DNA of 33,433 nt from a bacterium (lineage in GTDB: Bacteria > Auribacterota > UBA3054): the NCBI GenBank assembly GCA_017649705.1, contig JAGCGH010000144.1:1-33433 (forward strand). Direction: 5' to 3'. The notes under the pieces are model-generated. The model was given only the letters and a program-made list of their open reading frames with translations, ran no database searches and had not been told where the DNA came from. The translations under genes were made by a program, and so were the position numbers. Numbering within the stretch: position 1 is the stretch's first letter; every line of letters starts with the position of its first letter. Shown here piece by piece: positions 18,234 to 26,166 of the stretch.

Positions 18234-18290
18234 GGATGTCTCCTTAAAATTTATTTATTGTTTTCGAATCTTAAAAAGTGCGGGGAAAAG

Positions 18291-20138
18291 TCAGTCAAGC
18301 GCTTCTTCCTCTTCGCCTTCCTCGGGAACGCCGCTGCTCTGCCGGCGGCTCTTCTGCCTTGAGGCTTCGTCCACTTCCTTTCCCAGCGCAAGAGTCATGT
18401 CCCTGATCTGCTTGAAGAACCTGTCGTTCCAGTCCACGCAGGTCTTGAAGTGGCGGAAAGTCCTGCCGGCTTCGTCCGCCTGGCCGTTGTTGATGGCCGC
18501 CCGGACGAACCAGGCCGTCAGGCTCATGCAGTCCGCCGACTCCTTGTTGAATTTCTTGACGAATTTCCTGACCTCCTCGCCCGCTTCTTTCCATTTGCCT
18601 TCGCTCATCAGCTGGGTGGCTTTGTCGCGGTAAACTTTCAGGCTAAGATCGTAGCGCTCCCTCTTGGTGGTGTCGATGATCTTCTTTTCCATGGCCACCG
18701 CCAGTTCCTCGTTGCCGGCGGCCCTGGCCGCCTTGATGAGTTTCTGGCGGCAGGCGGAAGTGATGTCCTCCACATAGCGGAACTGCCCGATCATGGCGTC
18801 CAGGTGGGCGATCAAGTTGGTGGAGTTGGTCTTTTCCAAAAGCTGGGTCTTGAAGTTCCAGGCATAGACGTTTTTGGGAGCCATCTTAATGGCGTTGTCG
18901 ATTATCTCCAGCGCCCTTTCGGGATACTTGGTGAAGGAGAAGACGTGGGACATGTAGACCATGCGGTTGGCCTGTTTGTAATCGCTCTTGGTGTATATGT
19001 CGTCTGTCAGAAGCAGCAGCTGATGGTCTGAGAGGTTCTCCTTGGTCTGGGGATCCTGGGCGTGGCCCACCACGTAGTTCTGGGAGGCGTAGCGCCCGCA
19101 TTCCAGATCCCAGTTGTCGTCGCCTTTGAGGTATCCCAGCCAGGCGTGCCAGCCGACTCTGCCCGCGCCGCCGAAATACAGCGTCGGGATGCCGCAGGCT
19201 TTGCCCACGGTCGAGGCGTAGTAGGCCTGGTCGCAGCAGATGCCGCCGCGCTTTTTGATCTCCTTCAGGGAGTAGACCTCGTGCGGCCAGCTGAACTGGG
19301 ATTTCTCCACGCGCTCATAGACGTAGTGGATGGAGCCGTAGGCGTTGCCCAGCCTGGTCCTGGTGTAGTGAGTGTGCTTCTGCGCCCATTCCAGCTCGGA
19401 TATGGGGGCCGGAGCGTTTATGATGAACTTGATGTAAACGGGATCAGTCTTGGTGAAGTTGCAGTCGATGTCGCCGTGCTCGTTGGATTTCACCCAGAAG
19501 TCATAACGCTGCAGATCCGTGTCGTCGTTGGGGACCACGGCGCTGTCGGGCACCTGCCCGTGGGGCTTGGCGGAGGGCGGCTGGTCCCAGACGATGGCCA
19601 AGGCGATGGCCAGCTTGTTGTATTTCGGGAAAGTGTCCTTCCTCTGCAGGTAGAATTCCTGTAAAAGCCTCATCACGTTGTTAAGATCGTCCTTGGAGGA
19701 ATAGACCTCGAAGAAGTTTTCCGTGAAATCGCGGTTGGACATGATGTAGGTCACGAACCTCTGGTCCAGGTCCTTCAGATCCGCGCGGTGGGCGTGGAGG
19801 AAAGTGCACCATCTCTGCAGCCCCACCATGGAGCACCAGGACTCCTCCTTGATCTTCTCGCTGTCGTAATTGTTGACCATCCATTGGGTAAGGGCCATTA
19901 CGTAGTAGGCGTAGGGCGGATTTTGGGAGACCGCCACGGCCAGCTGTTCGAATTTTTTGGGAGTCCAGTTTTCCAGCGTGATGCGGTGGATGGCCTGGGT
20001 GATGGCGGGCATGCCGATCTCCTGGGCGGCCTCGGCCGGCTTGTCCTTGGCCGGCTCTTCAGCCTTCAAATTTAACGCGCAGGCCAGAAGGGCCGCCGCG
20101 GCAAAAACAACATAAGCCACATTTTTCGCTTTTGTCAT
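18291..20138 (-). CDS. Exported transglutaminase-like protein with TPR-like C-terminus
   Basis: 615 residues. The N-terminus is a signal sequence with LLAC at 17-20, which could be a lipobox (a weak one, Leu at -2); otherwise cleavage may follow NLKA. Residues about 285-350 form a transglutaminase/protease-like core with a plausible triad: Cys301 or Cys302 in GGICCDQAYY, His331 in GWHAW and Asp344 in NWDLECGRY. The rest is helical with repeat-like segments (PERALEIIDNAIKMAPKNVYAWNF resembles a TPR). The end is strongly charged (EEGEEEEALD). Its substrate is unknown. It lies 24 bases downstream of galE with AAAGGTGAA before the ATG, so it probably belongs to the glycan operon. A peptidoglycan or surface-protein processing role is only a guess. 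Confidence 0.75.
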   Translation of the reverse strand: MTKAKNVAYVVFAAAALLACALNLKAEEPAKDKPAEAAQEIGMPAITQAIHRITLENWTPKKFEQLAVAVSQNPPYAYYVMALTQWMVNNYDSEKIKEESWCSMVGLQRWCTFLHAHRADLKDLDQRFVTYIMSNRDFTENFFEVYSSKDDLNNVMRLLQEFYLQRKDTFPKYNKLAIALAIVWDQPPSAKPHGQVPDSAVVPNDDTDLQRYDFWVKSNEHGDIDCNFTKTDPVYIKFIINAPAPISELEWAQKHTHYTRTRLGNAYGSIHYVYERVEKSQFSWPHEVYSLKEIKKRGGICCDQAYYASTVGKACGIPTLYFGGAGRVGWHAWLGYLKGDDNWDLECGRYASQNYVVGHAQDPQTKENLSDHQLLLLTDDIYTKSDYKQANRMVYMSHVFSFTKYPERALEIIDNAIKMAPKNVYAWNFKTQLLEKTNSTNLIAHLDAMIGQFRYVEDITSACRQKLIKAARAAGNEELAVAMEKKIIDTTKRERYDLSLKVYRDKATQLMSEGKWKEAGEEVRKFVKKFNKESADCMSLTAWFVRAAINNGQADEAGRTFRHFKTCVDWNDRFFKQIRDMTLALGKEVDEASRQKSRRQSSGVPEEGEEEEALD

Positions 20139-20162
20139 TTTTTCACCTTTGGGTAATTTTAT

Positions 20163-21122
20163 TTACTTGAGACTTTTCCAAGCGGTCTCAACGATGAATT
20201 CCAGATCGCTCTCCTTGGGCTGCCAGCCCAGGATGGTCTTGGCCTTGGTGGAGTCGGCCACAAGTTTCGGCGCGTCGCCGGGGCGGCGTTCCACCATGAC
20301 TTCCGGGATCTCTTTGCCGGTCACCTTGCGGCAGACGTCGATGACCTCGCGGACGGAGAAGCCGTTTTCGCTGCCCAAATTGAAGATGCCGTTCTTCTTT
20401 TCCCTCTTCAGGTATTCCAATCCCAGGATGTGGGCGTCACTGAGGTCGTCCACATGGATGTAGTCCCTGATGCAGGTGCCGTCCGGCGTGGGATAGTCGG
20501 TGCCGAAGACTTTGATATTTTGGCGCGTGCCCTTCGCCACCTGGAGAACCAGCGGGATGAGGTGCGTCTCGGGATCATGGCGTTCCCTCAGCTGTCCTTC
20601 CGGATCGGCGCCGGCGGCGTTGAAGTAGCGGAAAATGCAGTAGTGCATGCCGTAGGCCTTGCTGAAGTCGTCCAGGATAAGCTCGACCATGCGTTTGGAC
20701 CAGCCGTAGGGGTTCAGGGGGGCGATGGGCGTGTCTTCGCTGATGGGGACTTTCTTCACGTCGCCGTAGGTGGCGCAGGTGGAGGAGAAGATGAAATTGT
20801 TGATGCCGAAATCCCGGCAGGCGGTGATAAGCGTCAGGGTCTGGGCCACGTTGTTCTTGTAATACATGTCCGGGTGCTCCACAGACTCGCCGACGGCCGC
20901 GAAAGCGGAGAAATGCATGACGGCTTCGATCTTATGCTCATTGAAGATCTTTTCCAATATCTCCCTGTCGCCGATATCGCCTTCGTAAAAATAAGGGGTC
21001 ACGACCGCGTCGCGGAAACCGCGGGACAAATTGTCAAGCACGGCCACCTCGTAGCCTTTTGCCATAAGACGTTTCACACAATGACTGCCAATGTAGCCGG
21101 CTCCACCGGTAAGAAGGATCAT
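20163..21122 (-). CDS. galE: UDP-glucose 4-epimerase
   Basis: 319 residues from ATG at 21122. The longer frame to 21164 is rejected because it overlaps the methyltransferase C-terminus, and the protein naturally begins MILLTGGAGYIGSHCV, the NAD-binding Rossmann motif. The SDR catalytic Tyr-x3-Lys is in NPYGWSKRMVE, with the preceding Ser in FSSTCATYGD. DDLSDAHILGLEYL and NLGSENGFSVREVI are typical of GalE. It interconverts UDP-glucose and UDP-galactose (or the N-acetyl forms) and would feed the neighbouring glycosyltransferase. Its ATG overlaps the upstream stop as ATGA, implying translational coupling, and AAAGGAA is the ribosome site. Confidence 0.96.
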   Translation of the reverse strand: MILLTGGAGYIGSHCVKRLMAKGYEVAVLDNLSRGFRDAVVTPYFYEGDIGDREILEKIFNEHKIEAVMHFSAFAAVGESVEHPDMYYKNNVAQTLTLITACRDFGINNFIFSSTCATYGDVKKVPISEDTPIAPLNPYGWSKRMVELILDDFSKAYGMHYCIFRYFNAAGADPEGQLRERHDPETHLIPLVLQVAKGTRQNIKVFGTDYPTPDGTCIRDYIHVDDLSDAHILGLEYLKREKKNGIFNLGSENGFSVREVIDVCRKVTGKEIPEVMVERRPGDAPKLVADSTKAKTILGWQPKESDLEFIVETAWKSLK

Positions 21123-23002
21123 ATTTTTTCCTTTTTGGTTGCGAGAATGACGCAGTCGCGGCATCCCCAGATTAGATCGTTTATCTTTTCAAAATTCTTT
21201 TTCGCTTCCTCACTCAGCCCGGGAGCGTCCAGGGTCAACTGTTCGTTCTGCGGGAAAGGATGGAGGAACTTGATGTCGATGTCCTTGTAGCCCATCTGCT
21301 TCATGCGGTTCCTGAGAGCCACCGGATGGACGGGCCTGACATGCGTTATGTCGCTGTAGAAATCACAGGAGGCCACGTGCAGGTTCATGATGTTGGGCGT
21401 CTCCATGGCGATGAGCCCGCCGGGCTTCAGGGCTTTCAAAGAAAGAGCGAGGAATTCGCCCTGCTCGGAAGGCGTAAGATGCTCTATCACGTGCATGGCG
21501 GTGACCGCCGCCAGGCTTCCCTCTTTGGCTTCCCTGAGGTATTGGAAGAGGTCCTTGCACTCCATGTTGAGGCCGGCCTTTTTGCCCCTGATGACCGCGG
21601 CTTCGTTGTTGTCGATGCCGACGGCCGAAATTTTCTTTTCTTTCAAAAGCTCCAGAAGTTCCCCGCGGCCGCAGCCCAGATCGGCGACGACTCCGCCGCC
21701 ACAAGCCGCCTTTTCAAGCAGCGGAACGTAAAATCCGAGGCGTTCCCTGATGTCCGCGACATCTCCCCTGCTCTCGTCTTCGAAAAGCTCGTAATCGGCG
21801 GACTGCCAAGCTTTCTCGAAGTCGTCGAGGACGCTGGGGGCGCTTTCCGCTTTGGTTTCCTTTCCGCCCGCGGTCACGGTGAAGTTTCCGCTGGCCAGTT
21901 TCTCCTTCAGTTCGGAGAAGACGCCGCCGATGGCCGCGTTCCTAAGCTGCAGATCGTCCACCAAGCCGTGCAGTTCCTTGAAGCCGGCTTCGATGGAGGA
22001 GAGGCGCGCGGCCGCCTGTTCGCTGACGGAACCAAGATTCTTGATGCCCTCGTCCGCGGCCGCCAGTCTCTTGGCGGTCTCTTCGTTGGTCTTGCCGAGG
22101 GTCTTGATGCCCTCGTCCGCGGCGGCCAATCTCTTGGCTGTCTCTTCGTTGGTCTTGCCAAGAGCCTTGATGCTCTCGTCCGCGGCGGACAAACGCTTGG
22201 CGGTCTCTTCGTTGGTCTTGCCGAGAGTTTTGATGCCCTCGTCCGCGGCGGCCAACCGTTTGGCGGTCTCTTCGTTGGTCTTGCCGAGAGTCTTGATGCC
22301 CTCGTCGGCGGAATCCAGACGCTTCGCGGTATTTTCGTTGAATTTGCTGATCGTCTTGATGCCTTCGTCAGCCGCGTCTAAGCGCTTGACAGTCTCTTCA
22401 TTGAACTTGCCGATCGCCTTGATGCTCTCATCCGCAGCGGTAAGGCGCTTCGCGGCAGTCTCTCCGCTTTCAGCCAAAGCGCGCACAGCGTTCTCCAAAC
22501 CTTCCAGGCGCTGCTGGACAGCCGCGACTCCAGCGGCGATGTCGTCGACTTTGGCGCCCCATTTTTCCAATTGTTCCAGCCTGGAGTCGATGACTCTCAG
22601 GGCTTCCTCGTTCCTCACTTCCGATTGGCGGAAGTAATTGAAGCGCTCCACCGTTTCCTCGAAGCGGTCCTGGAACATGTTGAGGAGCTTGACCACCGTG
22701 GCGTTGAATTCCACTTGCCGCGTGGCGTAGAGCCGCATGACGCGCATGAGGAGGCCCTTTATGCGGCGGAACCTGGTGTTCTGCGGGACCGTCCTGGGGT
22801 CGTAGATCTTGGCGGCGTAGTCCAGCTGGAAATACATCTCGTTGCCGAGATGGAGATTGTCGAAGTCGGCGGCCTTGGGCGTTTCCGCGACGGGCCGGCT
22901 CACGGCCGCGTCAGGGTTTTCCATATGGAATTTCACCCGGCGCAGGAGCTGCTCCGTTTCCATCTCTTCCACCCGCATGTCGAAATCTTTGTATTCAGGC
23001 AT
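21119..23002 (-). CDS. Coiled-coil SAM methyltransferase with seven 21-residue repeats
   Basis: 627 residues, no signal peptide. Residues 1-130 are a charged helical N-terminus. From about 135 to 345 is a long coiled coil whose core (188-334) consists of seven 21-residue repeats, each exactly three heptads. The C-terminal ~200 residues are a class I SAM-dependent methyltransferase with motif I DLGCGRG (441-447), acidic motif II VGIDNN, and AMHVIEHL. The stretch ETPNIMNLHVASCDFYSDITH resembles methyltransferases in O-antigen/capsule clusters. The layout (methyltransferase plus rod-like coiled coil) recalls WbdD, which caps polysaccharide chains and measures their length. The order of the domains is reversed and no kinase domain is seen. 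It overlaps galE (ATGA) and the upstream glycosyltransferase (TAATG), so all three are coupled. Length control is an inference. Confidence 0.85.
   Translation of the reverse strand: MPEYKDFDMRVEEMETEQLLRRVKFHMENPDAAVSRPVAETPKAADFDNLHLGNEMYFQLDYAAKIYDPRTVPQNTRFRRIKGLLMRVMRLYATRQVEFNATVVKLLNMFQDRFEETVERFNYFRQSEVRNEEALRVIDSRLEQLEKWGAKVDDIAAGVAAVQQRLEGLENAVRALAESGETAAKRLTAADESIKAIGKFNEETVKRLDAADEGIKTISKFNENTAKRLDSADEGIKTLGKTNEETAKRLAAADEGIKTLGKTNEETAKRLSAADESIKALGKTNEETAKRLAAADEGIKTLGKTNEETAKRLAAADEGIKNLGSVSEQAAARLSSIEAGFKELHGLVDDLQLRNAAIGGVFSELKEKLASGNFTVTAGGKETKAESAPSVLDDFEKAWQSADYELFEDESRGDVADIRERLGFYVPLLEKAACGGGVVADLGCGRGELLELLKEKKISAVGIDNNEAAVIRGKKAGLNMECKDLFQYLREAKEGSLAAVTAMHVIEHLTPSEQGEFLALSLKALKPGGLIAMETPNIMNLHVASCDFYSDITHVRPVHPVALRNRMKQMGYKDIDIKFLHPFPQNEQLTLDAPGLSEEAKKNFEKINDLIWGCRDCVILATKKEKI
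22001..22441 (-). repeat. Seven tandem 63-bp coding repeats (coiled-coil units)
   Basis: Seven in-frame 63-bp units encode 21-residue repeats of the form xAADEGIKTLGKTNEETAKR plus Leu. Units 3 to 6 are nearly identical in protein and DNA; units 1, 2 and 7 are more diverged. Hydrophobic or small residues fall in strict 3-4 spacing (Ala3, Ile7, Leu10, Asn14, Thr17, Leu21), with Asn in a core position, a feature that favours parallel dimers. A degenerate unit flanks each end. Confidence 0.95.
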
Positions 23003-26000
23003 TAAAACAACCTCCCTTTTTCAAGTATGGCGCGGTACTGCGCCGCCGCTTCCGCAGTGGTCTTTTTCAAAGAGAATTTCGCGACCTGACCGGGCGCGGC
23101 GGCAAGCAAAGTTTTCCTCAGGTTTTCGTCTTCGTCGAGCTTTCTCACGGCCTTGGCGAGAGAACTGATGTCCTTGGGATCGTCAATTAGAAGCGCCGCG
23201 TTTCCGGCTACCTCCGGCAGCGAAGCGACGTTGGTTGTGACGCTGGGCGTTCCGCAGGCCATAGCTTCCAAGACCGGCAGGCCGAAGCCTTCGTAAATTG
23301 AAGGATAAACGAGAAGGCGCGCCGCGCTGTAAAGGCTCGCCAGATCGGCTTCGTCAACATAGCCTATAGGAATGATGCGGCCCTTGGAACTCTCTATTCT
23401 TTCTTTCAGCTTGTCGTTGAGCCAGCCCTGGGCGCCAGCCACGATAAGGGGAAGATCTATCTTTTCGCTGAGCCAGGCTTCCACGACAGTTGCGAGATTC
23501 TTCCTGGGCTCCATGCTGGCCAAAAAGAGCGCGAAGCGTTCCGGCAGTTTGTATTTCTTTTTGACTCCCGCGATCAATTCATCGCTTGATCTCTTGAATT
23601 TCCTCTCGTCATAAGAGCAGTAGTTCACCCCGCAGCGTTCCGCGGGAACTTTCAGGATCTCCATCAGGTCGCTTCTTGTGTGCTCGGAGATGCAGGTGAA
23701 GAAAGCGCCTTTCTTAAGGGACTCCTTGATGTTCTTGGTGCAGAACTCGATGGTTTCCTTCGTATGGAAATGCGGATGCGTCAGGAAGGAGAGATCGTAG
23801 ATGGTGGAAAGGATGGGGCCCTCGAATTCCGGCGTGGTCCAACCGGTGGAGTGGACGAGGTCCGTTCCCGGAACGGTGGAATCCTTGGAGACGAAAGCCG
23901 GCGTCACGCCGCGCCAGAGGTTGAGGTTCTTGGCGTCCGGGCAGATGAAATCGAAGCGCGTCAGATACTCCGGATGCGTAAAGGTGGTGAAGCCCGGCAG
24001 CAGCGTGAACTCCATATCCTCCGGCGGGAATTCTCCCAGTCCCCTGGCGAGGTTCAGGATGTGGCGCCCGATGCCGGTTATCTGCTCGCCTATCCCGCGG
24101 CTGACGTCCAGGGCAACGCGTTTCTTGGCGGGATAAGGAACGTAGGCCGGGAAGCTCAGGTCTTTCTTCTGTATTTCGGAAAGCCGCTTGGCGATCCTGG
24201 CGGCGGTGTGGGTGAAGGTCCAGTTGTCTTTTACGTCCTCATACGCCCTCGCGCCCTTCATGCGCGCCTCTTCCTGATTTTCGAAAACGTGGCGCATCAG
24301 GGCGGACAAATGGTCGCTGTCCGGCTCGGCCCACTGGAATCCCTTATAGTAAGGGCATTTCGCCACGGCGGGGATCAGTTTCTTGACCTGCAGCGGATAA
24401 GCGTTGTAGCTGTTCATGAAGGTGGTCTGGGCGCTCCAGTTGGTGGCGATGACCGGGAGCCCGCAGGCCATGGCTTCCAGAATGGGCATGCCCCAGCCTT
24501 CTCCCCTGGTGGACAAAACGAAGCAGTCGGCGGAACGGTAAAGGCTGCCCAGCTGATAATAAGGCAGATATTTGTTGAAGATGAATTCTATCCTGCCGCC
24601 CTGGGGATCCAGGTTCAAGCTTCTTATGATCTCGGGAACGTTGACGCTCGGGTCGGTGCAGTTGGCTTTGCAAAGAAGGACCACCGGCTCCTTGGCCCTG
24701 AAGGTCCGGTTGAAGGCCACGATCAGATCTTCCGGCGCCTTGCGCTCGCCCCACTCGAAGACCGTCAGGAATTTGAAGTCGTCGCTGACGGGGAATTTTT
24801 TGATGAGGGGGTTGAAATAATTTGTGTCGACGCCCAACGGCATGAGGTGGATGGGAACTTTCACGCCGGAATTCCTGAAGGTCTCAAGGTTGAAGAGGCT
24901 GGGCACCCAGACTTCGTCCATCTTGTTGCAGTGCTCCACCCATTCCTTGGGCAGCCCCGTCACTTCCAGCATGGTGTAGCCGATTTTGTAATTGCCGACG
25001 CCTTCCGTTTTCTTTGTCACGAAGGCGTCGCCCTGGCCGTAGACCACGCAGGGGGCGTTGGGGTCAATGGCCCTGGCTTTCATGACGTTGACGTTGTAGT
25101 AGGGCGCCGCCTCCGGTTCCTCTATGGGGAAGACCGTGCCCGCGCCGTAGAGGTAGCGGTAAGAGACCGCCACGTTCTGGGCATCCAGGTGCAACAGCAT
25201 TTCCTTACTGGACATGGCGTAGCCGTGGGGCCGGGAGACCGTGGAGAGCCAGTTGACGTTCTGGGTGTAGCGCGCCTCGCAGGTCTTGGCCCATTTCTTC
25301 TTGAAGATCCCCTGCGACTTCAGGAAAATGTCGTTGTGGCTGACCTTGTTCTCCTTGGTGGAGACGTTCTCGTGGTGGACTATGGTGGCACCGCCGCAGC
25401 AAACGGTCTTATATCCCGCCGCCTTGGCCCGCAGGCAGTAGTCGGTGTCCTCGAAATAGGCGAAAAAATCTTCGCTGAGCAGGCCGATCTTGTCTATAAC
25501 TTCCCTTTTGATGTAAGCGCAGGCGAAGACCACGCTCTCGACTTCGGAATTGAAGGGATACTGGTTGAGGTTCGCCTCGTTAGAGGCCACCTGCTGGCCC
25601 CAGTAGGGCCCCACCGGCATCCAGGCGCCCAGATGCTGCAGCAGTCCGTTGGCCCTTATCAGGCGGCAGCCCACCACGCCTGTGTCCGCCGATTCGTAAG
25701 CGGCCTCCTGCATCTTTATGAGCCAGTCTCCTTTCTCTTCCAGGATCTCGGTGTCGTTGTTCAAAAGCAGGATGTCGGAATCGTGGGGCGTCAGCTTTAT
25801 GGCGACGTTGTTGCCCTTGGGGAAGCCCAGATTGGCATTGTTGAAAACGCACTTGATATCCTTCTGGCTTTTCAAATATTCTACGGTTCCGTCCGTGCTG
25901 CCGTTGTCGGCCACATAGATCGTGTAATTCGGGTGCGTAGTGTAGCGCCTCAGGGTGTCCAGGCAGCGCTTGGTGTAGGCAAGACCGTTCCAGGTAAGAA

Positions 26001-26022
26001 TAATTATGGCAACATTCCGCAT
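23002..26022 (-). CDS. Three-domain glycosyltransferase (GT2 + GT4 + GT4)
   Basis: 1006 residues, cytoplasmic, no membrane segments seen. The N-terminal ~260 residues are a GT2 (GT-A fold) domain, rhamnosyltransferase-like: IIILTWNGLAYTKRCLDTL, VADNGSTDGT and LLLNNDTEIL as the DxD equivalent. The middle part (about 300-620) is a GT-B, GT4-type domain with EGWGMPILEAMACGLPVIATN near residue 505. A second GT4 domain (about 640-1000) has YEGFGLPVLEAMACGTPSVTTN near residue 908. Each GT4 motif carries the nucleotide-sugar-binding E-x7-E pattern. One polypeptide could therefore add three residues of a glycan repeat in sequence. The sugars are not predictable, though galE downstream hints at galactose. 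Its stop overlaps the methyltransferase start (TAATG). The ribosome site before the ATG is weak. Confidence 0.92.
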   Translation of the reverse strand: MRNVAIIILTWNGLAYTKRCLDTLRRYTTHPNYTIYVADNGSTDGTVEYLKSQKDIKCVFNNANLGFPKGNNVAIKLTPHDSDILLLNNDTEILEEKGDWLIKMQEAAYESADTGVVGCRLIRANGLLQHLGAWMPVGPYWGQQVASNEANLNQYPFNSEVESVVFACAYIKREVIDKIGLLSEDFFAYFEDTDYCLRAKAAGYKTVCCGGATIVHHENVSTKENKVSHNDIFLKSQGIFKKKWAKTCEARYTQNVNWLSTVSRPHGYAMSSKEMLLHLDAQNVAVSYRYLYGAGTVFPIEEPEAAPYYNVNVMKARAIDPNAPCVVYGQGDAFVTKKTEGVGNYKIGYTMLEVTGLPKEWVEHCNKMDEVWVPSLFNLETFRNSGVKVPIHLMPLGVDTNYFNPLIKKFPVSDDFKFLTVFEWGERKAPEDLIVAFNRTFRAKEPVVLLCKANCTDPSVNVPEIIRSLNLDPQGGRIEFIFNKYLPYYQLGSLYRSADCFVLSTRGEGWGMPILEAMACGLPVIATNWSAQTTFMNSYNAYPLQVKKLIPAVAKCPYYKGFQWAEPDSDHLSALMRHVFENQEEARMKGARAYEDVKDNWTFTHTAARIAKRLSEIQKKDLSFPAYVPYPAKKRVALDVSRGIGEQITGIGRHILNLARGLGEFPPEDMEFTLLPGFTTFTHPEYLTRFDFICPDAKNLNLWRGVTPAFVSKDSTVPGTDLVHSTGWTTPEFEGPILSTIYDLSFLTHPHFHTKETIEFCTKNIKESLKKGAFFTCISEHTRSDLMEILKVPAERCGVNYCSYDERKFKRSSDELIAGVKKKYKLPERFALFLASMEPRKNLATVVEAWLSEKIDLPLIVAGAQGWLNDKLKERIESSKGRIIPIGYVDEADLASLYSAARLLVYPSIYEGFGLPVLEAMACGTPSVTTNVASLPEVAGNAALLIDDPKDISSLAKAVRKLDEDENLRKTLLAAAPGQVAKFSLKKTTAEAAAQYRAILEKGRLF

Positions 26023-26056
26023 TTAATACTCACTAAATGATTATTCGTATTTATAA

Positions 26057-26065
26057 ATTATAGCA
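26057..26065 (-). promoter_or_regulatory. Extended -10 promoter of the glycan operon
   Basis: On the minus strand TGCTATAAT is a perfect extended -10 element about 35 bases before the glycosyltransferase ATG. No good -35 hexamer is seen, as is common for extended -10 promoters. This is the only promoter recognised for the run of genes down to the GH3 gene. Confidence 0.6.
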
Positions 26066-26112
26066 AAAACGCGGACAAAGCTGGAGAGTGATCCCCTTTA
26101 ATTCAAGGCTGG

Positions 26113-26135
26113 AAAAAGCATGCGTCTAAGCATGC
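26113..26135 (-). terminator. Rho-independent terminator after the Xer recombinase gene
   Basis: Read on the minus strand: GCATGC, loop TTAGAC, GCATGC, then TTTTT. It lies about 30 bases past the recombinase stop and before the glycan-operon promoter. On the plus strand the same bases appear as the direct repeat AAGCATGCG (26116-26124 and 26128-26136). Confidence 0.65.
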
Positions 26136-26166
26136 GAAACAAAGGTATTTGACAGCCGGCGGAAAA

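Noticed and set aside
18234-18290. Separate promoter for the GH3 gene (TTGACT near the end of the preceding gene)
   Set aside because: The hexamer is part of the preceding stop region, and the best -10 (TAAGAT) is at a poor 19-base spacing.
21122-21164. Longer galE start at 21164
   Set aside because: The extra 14 residues overlap the methyltransferase coding end; the Rossmann motif begins at the ATG at 21122, which has a good ribosome site.
22001-22441. Possible CRISPR-like or satellite repeat array
   Set aside because: The 63-bp units are contiguous without spacers, all in frame, and encode perfect heptads in a gene with overlapping neighbours.
23680-26040. 786-codon open frame on the plus strand opposite the glycosyltransferase gene
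   Set aside because: It is antisense to a gene with clear GT2/GT4 motifs; its product is low-complexity, rich in Val, Gly, Asp and His, with no recognisable domain. Such mirror frames are common in GC-rich DNA with biased third positions.
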